Shown: positions 43,991 to 53,678 of the stretch, in pieces
How positions within the stretch are numbered: the stretch's first letter is position 1
Layout: each line of letters starts with the position of its first letter
Assembly (NCBI RefSeq): GCF_006346335.1
Contig: NZ_VDMC01000014.1
Location: 1-61,586, forward strand
Length of the DNA stretch: 61,586 nt
Source of the DNA: Aequorivita sinensis
GTDB lineage: Bacteria; Bacteroidota; Bacteroidia; Flavobacteriales; Flavobacteriaceae
Direction of reading: 5' to 3'
Position numbers and translations under genes: made by a program
Notes under the pieces: generated by a model
The model's database searches: none
What the model saw: only the letters and a program-made list of their open reading frames with translations
What the model was told of the DNA's origin: nothing

Positions 43991-46819
43991 TTACTTATTC
44001 AAAAGCACTGGTTTTCCTAATCCTAGTTGGTCTAGTTTAACCAATTGAGTTGCTGCATCGCCAACTATTACATATATCATTCTATCTGGACGAATGTATT
44101 TTTCTGCTAATGCTTTAACTTCTTCTACTGTCAACGCTTTTACAGTTGCTTCGCGTTGTTTTGCATAATCAACTGGGTAGTTGTAGTTGCTAATATTTGA
44201 AAGCATAGACAGCTTGCTATTTAATGTTTCAAAAGCTCTTGCTCCGCTTTTTAGCATATAGCCTTTGGTAATTTCCAAATCATTTTCATTGAAATTCTTT
44301 CCATAGTTTTCTAAAATCTCTTTTATTAAGGCTGTAGACTCATAGGTAACGTTAGAGCGAACACCACTGCTTATCATAAACGTCCCTTCAATACTTGAAC
44401 CTGTAAATCCAGAGCGAACACCATAAGTGTAACCCTTACCTTCGCGTAATTCTTGAGTAAGTTGCGACGCAAAACCACCACCGCCTAATCGGTAATTCAT
44501 AAGGCTAGCAGGATAAAAATCTGCGTGTGTAGCAGCTATAGCTGGGTAACCAAAATTAAGAACAGATTGTTTCGCTCCTGGGAAATCATAAAAATAAATT
44601 TTTGAAGTTTCAGGGTGTTTAATTTCAGCTATTTCAGGAAACGATACTTCTTTTGATGCCCACTTATCATTTAATGACGTTAGCGAGCGTGAAACCTCAG
44701 CTTGTGACACAGCACCCACTATGTGAAATTTAGTAATGTTTGGCGAGAAATATGTGTTGTAATATGTTTTTAAATCATCTAAAGTAATAGCCTCTACAGA
44801 TTCCTTAGTTCCAAAATTATCGTGCGATAAGATATTGCTTTCACCATAAATCAACTTGTCAAATTCAATACCTGCAATACTATTTGGATTGGCTTTTTGA
44901 CGTTCAATTTGACTTAGAACACTTTGCTTTTGAAGTTCAAATTCCTTTTCATCCCATCTTGACTGAAGTAGAACTTCTTCAATAAGACTCATCGTTTTAT
45001 CATAATTCTTAGCCAATGTATTTCCATAAATCATAATAGCTTCTTTTGTAGCTACAGTATTTATAGTTGCCCCGAGACTTTCAATTGCATTTTCTAGCTC
45101 TTCAGGAGTTTTAGTAGCAGTTCCTTGAGTCATGAGACTTGCTAGTAAATTTGAAACACCAATTTTTTCTGAATTTTCTAAAAGCATTCCGCCATCAAGT
45201 TGAATTCTGTACTGCACCAAAGGCACTTCATTGTTTTCTATTCTAAATAATTTAATACCTGAAGACAATTCGTCTTTCCATACTTCTGGAACTTTCACAT
45301 CTGGACTTTCACCATAAGGAGGCTCCACACTTCTGTCAAAGCTTGAAGGTGTTTTTTCATATTCCGCAACTACGCTTGAATCAAAACTTTCTTCAGCACC
45401 TTCAACAATTGGCTCTTCCACTACATCTGCTAATTTAGAATCTGTTATAGCTAGAGCCTTCTGATTTTTAGGAACAAAGCTTGTTGCCACATAATTCTTA
45501 CCTTTAATATATTGGTTGTAAACACGCATTACATCATCAGGCGTAACTGCAAGAATGTTTTTCACATCTTGATTTACAAATCCAGGGTCTCCTGCAAATA
45601 TTTCATATTGAGCTAACTGGAATCCCTTTCCTAATACACTTGAAAGTCCTTGATAAAAAGCAGTTTCCTGCCCTGCTTTAATTCTATTTAAATCGGCTTC
45701 AGAAATCCCTTCAGCTTCAAACTTTTTTAATCCTTCTTCTATTCCATTTAAAACCTCTTGCAGGCTAGTATCTGGAAATGCTGTAACCTGCATCATAAAC
45801 TGACCCGCAATTTCAGAGTTGTATTGGTAAGTATCCACTTCGTCGGTTAGCTTCTTATCTTCAACTAGCGTTTGGTATAAAGGAGCTTTTTTACCTTTTG
45901 CCAAATAGGTCGCCAAAACCTCTAAGGCATACGAATCTGGATGATATTGGTAAACCCCTGGCCAAGTAAGCGTTAATTGAGGTACACGGGCAAAGTTATC
46001 TTCGTAGTACAACTTTTTAGTTTGAGATAGCGTAACAGGTTGCTTTTCCATTTTAGGAATATCTCCGCCACGTTTAATTTCTCCAAAATATTTGTTTACC
46101 CACTCTTTAGCTTTAGCTACATCAAAATCCCCAGCAATGGTTAGGTTCACGTTGTTAGGAACATACCAACGATTATAGAAATCCTTAACATCCTGAAGGG
46201 TTGCATTCTGCAAATCTTCTAAGGAACCAATTACCTCCCAACTGTAAGGATGTCCTTTTGGGTATAAATTTTTATGGATTACATAAAAGTTATGACCATA
46301 AGGTGCATTGTCTACTCTTTGACGTTTTTCATTTTTTACTACCTGCTTTTCTTTCGCTAAAACCTCTTCGGTAACGGTATTAATAAAGAAACCCAATTTA
46401 TCTGCCTCCGCCCATATCATTTTTTCTAAAGCATCTTTAGGCACGGTTTGGAAATAATTTGTTCTATCTCTACTAGTAGAACCATTTGCGCCAGAACCTC
46501 CAATACGAGCACTCAATTTATCAAGTCCGCCTTTTCCTAGGTTTTCTGATTCTAAGAAAAGTAAATGCTCGAATAAATGTGCAAAACCAGTTCTACCTTC
46601 AATTTCTCTAGCTGAACCTACGTGACTTGTTAAGGCTACTGCCACCACAGGGTCTGAACGGTCTATATGAAAGATAACTTGTAAACCGTTATCTAGAGTG
46701 TACGTTTCGAAATCGACTTTAAATTCCTTGTCTTCAGAAACTTTTTCTTGAGCATTATCGCAGGAAATAAAAAGGGTTAAACAAAATAAATTAAGAGCTA
46801 AATATTTAAAAAGCTTCAT
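43991..46819 (-). CDS. M16-family metallopeptidase, tandem domains, lipoprotein
   Basis: The 942-residue protein has a lipoprotein signal (FISC, Cys20). The first M16 domain has the inverted zinc motif H-x-x-E-H as HLFEH (residues 81-85), with the third ligand expected near the ETVTEE-type segment 70-80 residues later. The second M16 domain (about residues 510-930) has no HxxEH and should be the inactive partner that closes the clam-shell chamber. LGGGGFASQLTQELREGKGYTYG (about residues 770-790) is the usual substrate-clamp block. The protein should degrade peptides in the periplasm. Confidence 0.92.
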   Translation of the reverse strand: MKLFKYLALNLFCLTLFISCDNAQEKVSEDKEFKVDFETYTLDNGLQVIFHIDRSDPVVAVALTSHVGSAREIEGRTGFAHLFEHLLFLESENLGKGGLDKLSARIGGSGANGSTSRDRTNYFQTVPKDALEKMIWAEADKLGFFINTVTEEVLAKEKQVVKNEKRQRVDNAPYGHNFYVIHKNLYPKGHPYSWEVIGSLEDLQNATLQDVKDFYNRWYVPNNVNLTIAGDFDVAKAKEWVNKYFGEIKRGGDIPKMEKQPVTLSQTKKLYYEDNFARVPQLTLTWPGVYQYHPDSYALEVLATYLAKGKKAPLYQTLVEDKKLTDEVDTYQYNSEIAGQFMMQVTAFPDTSLQEVLNGIEEGLKKFEAEGISEADLNRIKAGQETAFYQGLSSVLGKGFQLAQYEIFAGDPGFVNQDVKNILAVTPDDVMRVYNQYIKGKNYVATSFVPKNQKALAITDSKLADVVEEPIVEGAEESFDSSVVAEYEKTPSSFDRSVEPPYGESPDVKVPEVWKDELSSGIKLFRIENNEVPLVQYRIQLDGGMLLENSEKIGVSNLLASLMTQGTATKTPEELENAIESLGATINTVATKEAIMIYGNTLAKNYDKTMSLIEEVLLQSRWDEKEFELQKQSVLSQIERQKANPNSIAGIEFDKLIYGESNILSHDNFGTKESVEAITLDDLKTYYNTYFSPNITKFHIVGAVSQAEVSRSLTSLNDKWASKEVSFPEIAEIKHPETSKIYFYDFPGAKQSVLNFGYPAIAATHADFYPASLMNYRLGGGGFASQLTQELREGKGYTYGVRSGFTGSSIEGTFMISSGVRSNVTYESTALIKEILENYGKNFNENDLEITKGYMLKSGARAFETLNSKLSMLSNISNYNYPVDYAKQREATVKALTVEEVKALAEKYIRPDRMIYVIVGDAATQLVKLDQLGLGKPVLLNK

Positions 46820-46998
46820 AGTTCAATAAATTAGAATTTGTGAGATATCAATCGTAGTTCGTTAAATTATCTCGGCGATTATTATTATAATAGATTCAGT
46901 TTTTTTGTTGTAAAAATTTGAAATAACTTAGCAAACAAAGAATCCGCTAAGATAGTAATAAACCAACTGCTTCGATTTATAGATTTTTTTTTATAATT

Positions 46999-47024
46999 AT
47001 ATTTACTTTGAAAATAGTAAATAT
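46999..47024. promoter_or_regulatory. Perfect inverted repeat upstream of the acyl-CoA ligase
   Basis: ATATTTACT (46999-47007) and AGTAAATAT (47016-47024) are perfect 9-bp arms with an 8-base spacer, 49 bases before the ligase ATG. The TTTACT arm resembles the arm of the MarR-type dyad at 53079-53100, although the spacing differs. It may be an operator of a fatty-acid regulator. Confidence 0.5.
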
Positions 47025-47072
47025 GGAATATCGAATAATTTCACTATTTTGCACATACAATAATTCTACACT

Positions 47073-48851
47073 ATGACTGATCCAAAAAGACTTTTTGATT
47101 TCCCATATTATCAACTTAAACAATACCCTCAAGAAAATGCACTTGTTACTAAGTATAATGGAGTATGGAAATCAACTTCTACACAAGAATATATCGATAA
47201 AGCAAATGCTATAAGCCGTGCTTTAATAAAAATGGGAGTTCAACCAAATGACAAGGTTGCGCTTATTTCTTCTACCAACAGAACAGAGTGGAATATATGC
47301 GATATCGGTATTATGCAAACCGGGGCGCAAGATGTTCCAATTTACCCAACTATTTCTGAAGACGAATATGAATACGTTTTAAATCATAGTGAATCTGTTT
47401 ATTGTTTTGTTTCAGATGAAGAGGTATACAACAAAGTGATGGCCATAAAAAACAATGTTCCTAAACTGAAAGAAGTCTATACTTTTAATGACATTAAAGG
47501 AGCAAAAAATTGGTCGGAAGTACTTGAAGCCGGAAAAGATGAAAGCAATCAAGATGAATTAGATAAAAGAAAAGCGTCAATTGACGAAAATGATCTTGCC
47601 ACCTTAATATATACATCTGGAACTACAGGAAAACCTAAAGGTGTAATGCTTTCTCACAAAAATATTGCGAGTAACGCTAAATTTAGTTCGGAGCGTCTTC
47701 CTATTGTAATGGGAAAATCTAAAGGACTTAGCTTTTTACCCGTATGTCACGTTTACGAAAGAATGTTACACTATATGTATCAGTATTGTGGTGTAGAGCT
47801 ATATTTTGCTGAATCGCTTGAAACGATTAGTGAGAATTTAAATGAAGTAAAACCGGAGGTAATGACGGCTGTTCCTCGTGTACTTGAAAAAGTTTACGAT
47901 AAAATTTACACCAAAGGAACTGAACTAACTGGAATTAAAAAGAAATTATTCTTCTGGGCTATAGACCTAGGGTTAAAATATGAACCATACGGCGAGAATG
48001 GCTGGTGGTACGAATCACAACTTAAACTTGCAAACAAGTTAATCTTCAGCAAATGGAGGGAGGCTTTAGGAGGTAATATAAAGGCTATTGCTTCAGGTAG
48101 TGCTCCATTACAACCAAGACTTGCACGTGTATTTAACGCTGCTCAAATTCCAGTAATGGAGGGTTACGGACTTACCGAAACTTCTCCCGTGGTAGCAGTA
48201 AACGATATGCGAAATAAAGGTTTTAAAATAGGAACCGTTGGGAGACCATTAAGAGAAACTGAAGTAAAAATCGCAGAAGACGGTGAGATTCTAGTTAAAG
48301 GTCCTCAAGTAATGTTAGGGTATTTTAAAAATGAAGAAGAAACTGAAAAAGTAATGGAAGGCGGGTACTTCCACACTGGAGATATAGGCGAAATTGATAG
48401 CGAAGGATTCCTTAAGATTACCGACCGTAAAAAGGAAATGTTTAAAACGAGTGGTGGGAAATATATCGCTCCACAAATTATTGAAAACGAAATGAAACAA
48501 TCTCGTTTCATTGAACAAATAATGGTGATTGGTGAAGGTGAAAAAATGCCTGCAGCCTTAATCCAGCCCGACTTTGATTTTATTCGAGAATGGGGAAAAC
48601 TTAAAAATCACAACCTTCCAGCAGACAATAAGGAGTTGGTAAATAACAAAGAAGTAATTGCTCGTATTCAAGAAGAAGTAGATCTTTTTAATGAGCGTTT
48701 TGGGAAGTGGGAAAGAGTGAAAAGATTCGAAATGACTCCTGATGTATGGAGCATAGAAGACGGACAATTAACGCCAACAATGAAGATGAAGCGTAAAGTT
48801 ATTAAAGCGCAGTATAAGGATTTGTATGAGAGGATTTATGGGAATAATTAA
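47073..48851 (+). CDS. Long-chain fatty-acid-CoA ligase (AMP-forming)
   Basis: The 592-residue ANL-family enzyme has the P-loop-like IYTSGTTGKPKGVMLSH (about residues 181-197), the PVMEGYGLTETSPVV motif (about residues 362-376), and YFHTGDIGEID then FLKITDRKKEMFKTSGGK with the catalytic lysine. It activates fatty acids as acyl-CoA at the membrane, feeding the beta-oxidation operon at 53142-60148. A palindromic site upstream suggests regulation. E. coli fadD is the nearest functional equivalent, though this subgroup has an extended linker like FadD15-type ligases. Confidence 0.9.
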   Translation: MTDPKRLFDFPYYQLKQYPQENALVTKYNGVWKSTSTQEYIDKANAISRALIKMGVQPNDKVALISSTNRTEWNICDIGIMQTGAQDVPIYPTISEDEYEYVLNHSESVYCFVSDEEVYNKVMAIKNNVPKLKEVYTFNDIKGAKNWSEVLEAGKDESNQDELDKRKASIDENDLATLIYTSGTTGKPKGVMLSHKNIASNAKFSSERLPIVMGKSKGLSFLPVCHVYERMLHYMYQYCGVELYFAESLETISENLNEVKPEVMTAVPRVLEKVYDKIYTKGTELTGIKKKLFFWAIDLGLKYEPYGENGWWYESQLKLANKLIFSKWREALGGNIKAIASGSAPLQPRLARVFNAAQIPVMEGYGLTETSPVVAVNDMRNKGFKIGTVGRPLRETEVKIAEDGEILVKGPQVMLGYFKNEEETEKVMEGGYFHTGDIGEIDSEGFLKITDRKKEMFKTSGGKYIAPQIIENEMKQSRFIEQIMVIGEGEKMPAALIQPDFDFIREWGKLKNHNLPADNKELVNNKEVIARIQEEVDLFNERFGKWERVKRFEMTPDVWSIEDGQLTPTMKMKRKVIKAQYKDLYERIYGNN

Positions 48852-48890
48852 CACAAAACAATATATTGCGGCATCTTAAAAAAACAAATT

Positions 48891-50255
48891 ATGAAATTAC
48901 AATTACCATTAACGACTTTTTTTAAAATAGCAATTTTCTTAAACCTGATATTTATTTCATCGGCATCTTTGAAGGCGCAGTCTTGTTTGCCAAATGGTGT
49001 TTTTTTTAACAATCAGGCGTCTATAGACAATTTTGCCACAAATTATCCCGGTTGTACTACCATTGGAGGATGGGTGGAATTAAATGGTTTCAGCGACATT
49101 ACCAATTTAAATGGGCTGTTACAAATTGAGGAAATACAGGGAAATTTGTTAATACAAGAATCCGATAATTTAATAGATTTATCGGGGTTGGATAATCTTC
49201 ATACTATTGGAGGTTTTTTAAAAATTGCTGGAAACGATGATTTGACTAGTTTTCACGGATTGGAAAACCTTTCATCTATAGGTAGTCGTTTACGTATAGA
49301 ATATAATATCAATCTTGAAAATATTACAGCACTGAGCAATCTTACTGTAATCAACAACACTTTAGACGTAATAAATAATGATAATTTACTTTCATTTAAC
49401 GGGTTGGAAAATATCACAACTGTTTTTGATGAGGTTTATATAGAAAATAATGATGCCTTAGAAAATTTAAATGGTTTGGAAAGCTTGGTTTCTATTGGGG
49501 GAAGATTGCTCATTGCGAGAAACGGTTCTCTATTAAACCTCGATGGTTTAAATAATCTAAATTCGGTTGGCTGGGAACTTTCAATTTCAGAAAATCCGGC
49601 ATTGGAATCATTGATTGGCCTTGAATTGCTCGCCACAATTGACGGATCTTGTCTTATTTCTTCAAATAATAATTTAATAAACATTAGCAGTTTGGCAAAT
49701 CTTACTACCGTAAACGGGGATTTTTATTTTGGAAGCAATTTCGCAATCACGTCCTTAGCCGGGTTGGAAGGATTGATTTCAATAAACGGAATTTTAAATA
49801 TGACTTCAAATTTCCAACTTTCCAATATTGAAGGAATAAGGAACATTGATGCTACTACGATTACAAATCTGAACATTAACAATAATGATCTGCTTTCAGA
49901 ATGCGCTGTTAAAAGTGTTTGTGATTTCTTGGACATAAACCCTGCGAATACAAATATTTTCTTTAATAATCCAGGTTGTGAAACACGTGAAGAAGTAGAA
50001 TCCGCCTGCGCTCTCGGCACGGAAGAAAACCAAATTTCACAGATTAAAATCTACCCAAACCCAGCCAACAACACTTTTGAAATTTCAGGTTTAAAAGAGG
50101 GCATTATTGAAATCATTGACAGCCAAGGTAGAACCGTTAAACAAATGGTTTTGAATGAAAACAATTATTCAATTTCTGAATTATCTTCCGGCATCTATTT
50201 CGTAAAAATTACTTCTGAAAAAACTTCCATTACAAAACAGCTAATCAAAACCTAG
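48891..50255 (+). CDS. Secreted leucine-rich/receptor-L-like repeat protein with T9SS tail
   Basis: The 454-residue protein has a signal peptide (residues 1-30, LKAQ). It then has about ten repeats of roughly 23-24 residues of the form L-x-x-[LI]-x-G-L-x-x-L-x-x-[IV]-x-G-x-L-x-I-x-x-[ND]-x-x-L (e.g. SFHGLENLSSIGSRLRIEYN). This receptor-L/LRR-type solenoid is common in Bacteroidota surface proteins. A type A T9SS domain closes the protein (KIYPNPANNTFEI, LSSGIYFVKI, ITKQLIKT). The stop is 2 bases from the SMR transporter start. Confidence 0.85.
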   Translation: MKLQLPLTTFFKIAIFLNLIFISSASLKAQSCLPNGVFFNNQASIDNFATNYPGCTTIGGWVELNGFSDITNLNGLLQIEEIQGNLLIQESDNLIDLSGLDNLHTIGGFLKIAGNDDLTSFHGLENLSSIGSRLRIEYNINLENITALSNLTVINNTLDVINNDNLLSFNGLENITTVFDEVYIENNDALENLNGLESLVSIGGRLLIARNGSLLNLDGLNNLNSVGWELSISENPALESLIGLELLATIDGSCLISSNNNLINISSLANLTTVNGDFYFGSNFAITSLAGLEGLISINGILNMTSNFQLSNIEGIRNIDATTITNLNINNNDLLSECAVKSVCDFLDINPANTNIFFNNPGCETREEVESACALGTEENQISQIKIYPNPANNTFEISGLKEGIIEIIDSQGRTVKQMVLNENNYSISELSSGIYFVKITSEKTSITKQLIKT

Positions 50256-50257
50256 AA

Positions 50258-50584
50258 ATGAACTGGCTCCTACTAATACTTGGCGGTCTTTTTGAAATAG
50301 GCTTCGCAGCTTGCCTGGGAAAGGTTAAAGAAACCACAGGTTTGGAATCTAAACTCTGGTTCGGCGGGTTTTTGGTTTGTCTGGCAATCAGCATGTTTTT
50401 GCTTATAAAAGCTTCAAAAACCCTTCCCATCGGTACGGCTTATGCAGTTTGGACCGGCATTGGCGCGGTGGGCACTGTTTTAATTGGTATCTTTTATTTT
50501 AATGAACCGGCTACATTTTGGCGCGTATTTTTCATTTCAACCTTGATATTTTCAATAGTAGGATTAAAATTTGTAAGCAATTAA
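50258..50584 (+). CDS. SMR-family transporter, SugE/Gdx-like
   Basis: The 108-residue protein has four membrane helices. The proton/substrate-coupling Glu is Glu13 (GGLFEIGFA). The helix-3 motif GTAYAVWTGIGAVGT (about residues 61-75) is the SMR signature and resembles SugE/Gdx, which export guanidinium or quaternary ammonium. No guanidine riboswitch was seen upstream; the gene is 2 bases after the T9SS repeat gene. Confidence 0.9.
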   Translation: MNWLLLILGGLFEIGFAACLGKVKETTGLESKLWFGGFLVCLAISMFLLIKASKTLPIGTAYAVWTGIGAVGTVLIGIFYFNEPATFWRVFFISTLIFSIVGLKFVSN

Positions 50585-50659
50585 AGTTGCGTTAAACCAA
50601 CATTATTCCGTCTTTGGGCCTTTTTGATTTCTTATCTTTAAAAGAAATTTATCCAATAA

Positions 50660-51181
50660 ATGGAAACTATTTGGACCATCGGACATTCCACCCGAACCTT
50701 CGACGAATTTTTAAAATTGTTGCAATCCTTCAAAATAAAATCTCTCGTCGATGTTCGGCATTATCCTGGTTCTCGAAAATTTCCACAATTTAATAAGGAC
50801 AATTTAGAAAAATCACTTCCCGAAAACAACATAGAATACACGCATCTCATTGATTTAGGCGGACGTAGAAAACCAAATTCCAATTCCAAAAACGATGCTT
50901 GGCGATTAGATTCTTTTAAGGGATATGCAGATTATATGGCAACCGAAGATTTTAAACAAGCTCTTAACACTTTAAAAGAAATTGCCGCAGAAAAGCAGAC
51001 AGCAATAATGTGTGCCGAAGCTGTTTGGTGGAGCTGTCACCGCTCATTAATTTCCGACATCTTAAAAGTTGATGGATGGGAAGTACTACATATAATGAGC
51101 GAAAACAAAGCTACTGAACATCCCTACACGGCTCCCGCAAGAATAGTGGATGGAAAACTGAATTACTCAAAAAAAGATTAA
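50660..51181 (+). CDS. DUF488 family protein
   Basis: The 173-residue protein matches DUF488. IWTIGHSTRTFDEFLKLL (residues 4-21) begins the family core; VDVRHYPGSRKFPQFN (about residues 31-46) is the family signature, with conserved Arg and Pro; ADYM, then IMCAEAVWWSCHRSLI (about residues 115-130) with CAE..W..CHR completes it. The biochemical activity is unknown. The gene lies 75 bases after the SMR transporter and converges on the polysaccharide deacetylase gene. Confidence 0.9.
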   Translation: METIWTIGHSTRTFDEFLKLLQSFKIKSLVDVRHYPGSRKFPQFNKDNLEKSLPENNIEYTHLIDLGGRRKPNSNSKNDAWRLDSFKGYADYMATEDFKQALNTLKEIAAEKQTAIMCAEAVWWSCHRSLISDILKVDGWEVLHIMSENKATEHPYTAPARIVDGKLNYSKKD

Positions 51182-51188
51182 TAATTAA

Positions 51189-52667
51189 TTATTGTCTTCG
51201 GCTATAGGTTTTACCATTTACAAGTTCTTTCCCTGCAAAAAGGTTGTCTATAGTAACTAGGTGATATCCTTTTGATTTAAGATTAGAAATTACTTCTGGC
51301 ATTGCTTCAACGGTTGTTTTATGAATATCGTGAGCTAAAACAATTCCATTTATATCGGCTTCACTTATTCTTTGTGCGACAGTTTCGGCATTGCGGTCTT
51401 TCCAATCTAGTGGGTCTAAGTTCCACAAGATGATTGGCATATTCGCTTTGGTTTTTACAATGTCGTTAAACGAACCGTAAGGAGGACGCATAACATCTAC
51501 TTCTTCTCCTGTGATATTTAAAATCACATCATTGGTTTTAATTATTTGGTTTACTATTTCTTCATCAGACAGTTTTTTTAAATCCTTATGGTCCCAACTG
51601 TGATTTCCTATCTGATGTCCTTCCTTATAAGCTCTTAATAAAGTGTTTTTTTGAACTTTTGCCGATTTTCCCAAAACGAAAAACGTAGCCTTCACATCGT
51701 GCTTTTTAAGAATATCTAAAAGTTGCGTTGTGTGCGTTGCTGGTCCGTCGTCAAAAGTAATTGCTATACAAGGCTCCTTACTGCAATCAATCTTATATGT
51801 TTTTGGAGAAGATTGGTCGGTATCAATTGATGTAGTGGATGTATCTTCTTCTTGTGTTTGCGGTTGAATGTGAAAAATATACTGATACTTTTTAGCTACT
51901 AAGTGTTTATATGTTTCTGGAGCAAGTTTAATTTCAATATTTCCATGATTTCCCGAAGCAACCTGATACTTATCAAAATATATTGTCAAGTTTCCCGATT
52001 TATCCCAACTAAAAGCGTGATAATTTTTATCGTTTGCTTTTGTACCCTCGCCAATCATTTCTTGGCTATTTTTCCAAAGTACTTTTTTATCATCATCGGT
52101 AAGCTCTTGCATTGATCTTATTTTCTCTCTTAAAATCTCACTTGTTTTCGATTTAACAACTTCAGCTAGTTTATCAAAATTATCCTTTGGAGAAAAGATA
52201 GTTGAGAATTCAAGTTTCTTTTTTTCTTTTATATCATATATATGAGTGAAGTATTGAGAATTATAATTGTTTCCGTATGAAGTGTAACGCTCAATTAAAA
52301 AAGCGATAATAGAAGGTGTGCTTTCTATAATTTCAAAATGCTGACCAAAATCTAGTCCTGCTACTGCGTTTTCATTTACATCCTTAGCTGCGTCTTTAAA
52401 TTCTGTTAAATACGACTGCGCAAATTCCTCTTCATTTTTATTGATGAAACCATACACCGTACTTGGATAAGACAAGTGAAACTTATTTTTATCGTTTAAA
52501 GTATCCGAGCCTATCTGAATGTTTTTTACTTGAATACTATCTGTTAAGTTTTCTACGCTTTCTTCAAGAGTTACAGTAGAAGGCTTTTGAATTTCATCCT
52601 TTTTAGAATTGTCTTTACAACTATAGATAATTGCTGAAAGCATGAATACGTATACTATTTTTTTCAT
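51189..52667 (-). CDS. Polysaccharide deacetylase lipoprotein (PdaC-type layout)
   Basis: The 492-residue lipoprotein (Cys17, IYSC) has an N-terminal DUF4163/DUF3298-like region (about residues 50-275, e.g. EFKDAAKDVNENA and GNLTIYFDKYQVASGNHGN) and a C-terminal NodB domain (about residues 298-480). NodB motifs are AITFDDGPATHTTQ (motif 1), IGNHSWDHKDL (motif 2), MRPPYGSF (motif 3), LWNLDPLDWKDR (motif 4) and LAHDIH (motif 5). The layout matches PdaC, which deacetylates peptidoglycan or chitooligosaccharides. The metal triad Asp-His-His is complete. Confidence 0.9.
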   Translation of the reverse strand: MKKIVYVFMLSAIIYSCKDNSKKDEIQKPSTVTLEESVENLTDSIQVKNIQIGSDTLNDKNKFHLSYPSTVYGFINKNEEEFAQSYLTEFKDAAKDVNENAVAGLDFGQHFEIIESTPSIIAFLIERYTSYGNNYNSQYFTHIYDIKEKKKLEFSTIFSPKDNFDKLAEVVKSKTSEILREKIRSMQELTDDDKKVLWKNSQEMIGEGTKANDKNYHAFSWDKSGNLTIYFDKYQVASGNHGNIEIKLAPETYKHLVAKKYQYIFHIQPQTQEEDTSTTSIDTDQSSPKTYKIDCSKEPCIAITFDDGPATHTTQLLDILKKHDVKATFFVLGKSAKVQKNTLLRAYKEGHQIGNHSWDHKDLKKLSDEEIVNQIIKTNDVILNITGEEVDVMRPPYGSFNDIVKTKANMPIILWNLDPLDWKDRNAETVAQRISEADINGIVLAHDIHKTTVEAMPEVISNLKSKGYHLVTIDNLFAGKELVNGKTYSRRQ

Positions 52668-53078
52668 AATTCTTAATCTATTTGCGTTAACACTTAAAGT
52701 CTATAAATATCCATTTAATAATCAAGATTCAAAGTTATATCATTTGTCCAAACCCTTTTTAGCTCTTTGTTAAATCTTAACACACTAATGCAGCTATAAT
52801 GTTTTCACCGAATAATTTCAATTGAATTGAATCCTGTCTATGTGATTATTAAATATCGGACCCGAAAAAGTATTGGTAAAATTTTTTTTTGATTTTTGAC
52901 TCACTTATATATAAGTACTTTTTTATAAATAATCATACCTAGGCTAAGCGTTTAAAAACCCTAAAATGGCTCCCGAGGGATTTTGCAGCTGTCATTTTAT
53001 GAATGAAATTGATACATTTTAAGCTACAAAACTATACCGAGGCTCTCACTCCCAACTTATTATAAAAAAACTATTAAA
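52668..53078. other. Intergenic region between divergent genes
   Basis: No gene is supportable. A 14-base palindrome ACTTATATATAAGT lies at 52903-52916. The rest is AT-rich leader for the polysaccharide deacetylase and the fad operon. Confidence 0.45.
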
Positions 53079-53100
53079 TTTACTATGCGTGCATAATAAA
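53079..53100. promoter_or_regulatory. Probable MarR-family operator
   Basis: TTTACTATGC, centre GT, then GCATAATAAA form a 22-bp dyad with one mismatched pair. It ends 7 bases upstream of the -7 box of marR, so a bound repressor would block the promoter. It is the expected place for autoregulation. Confidence 0.65.
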
Positions 53101-53107
53101 TTTTTTG

Positions 53108-53115
53108 TATCTTTG
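53108..53115 (+). promoter_or_regulatory. -7 promoter box TATCTTTG of the marR-fad operon
   Basis: TATCTTTG fits TAnnTTTG, 26 bases upstream of the marR ATG and 7 bases after the dyad. Confidence 0.65.
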
Positions 53116-53141
53116 GTATTATACTTTTTTCAATATCCTCA

Positions 53142-53594
53142 ATGCAAGAAAAAACAAAAGAGAAAACCATAGATTATGTTTTGCGTTCCACTTGGATGAA
53201 TGTTACTAAAATGTACAATGAGGAAGCAGGAAAAAAAGGGAGTACTATGGCAACCGGGTTTGCTTTAATTAGTATAGATCCTGAGAATGGCACACCTAGT
53301 ACTGCTTTAGGGCCAAAGATGGGAATGGAAGCTACAAGTCTGTCACGCACTTTAAAAGCAATGGAATCAAAAGGACTAATTGAACGAAAACCAAATCCAG
53401 AAGATGGACGTGGGGTTTTAATTCATCTAACGCCATTTGGTAAAGAAATGCGAAGTTTTTCAAAAGATGTAGTCTTTGGCTTTGATAAAGCTGTAAGAGA
53501 AAATGTTTCAGAAGAAGATTTACAGACTTTTAGGAAAGTAGCAAAAACAATTAACGACTTAATCAGCTCCAAAAAGGTTTATGATTCAGTTTAA
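53142..53594 (+). CDS. MarR-family transcriptional regulator of the fad operon
   Basis: The 150-residue protein has the MarR winged-helix: GPKMGMEATSLSRTLKAMES (about residues 65-84) is the recognition helix region, and GLIERKPNPEDGRGVLIHLT (about residues 86-105) is the wing. The flanking helices form the dimer interface. The gene begins the fadN-A-E operon and has a fitting operator in its promoter, so it probably represses fatty-acid degradation and responds to a fatty acid or acyl-CoA. This role is inferred from position. Confidence 0.9.
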   Translation: MQEKTKEKTIDYVLRSTWMNVTKMYNEEAGKKGSTMATGFALISIDPENGTPSTALGPKMGMEATSLSRTLKAMESKGLIERKPNPEDGRGVLIHLTPFGKEMRSFSKDVVFGFDKAVRENVSEEDLQTFRKVAKTINDLISSKKVYDSV

Positions 53595-53639
53595 AATCAA
53601 AAAAAATAAATAATTCCGAATTAGGACTTCAATTTTCTT

Positions 53640-53674
53640 AATTCAGAAATCATAATTCATAACTCATAATATAA
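53640..53674. repeat. Heptamer array 2
   Basis: Units AATTCAG, AAATCAT, AATTCAT, AACTCAT and AATATAA follow at 7-base steps, directly upstream of fadN. Confidence 0.6.
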
Positions 53675-53678
53675 AGAG

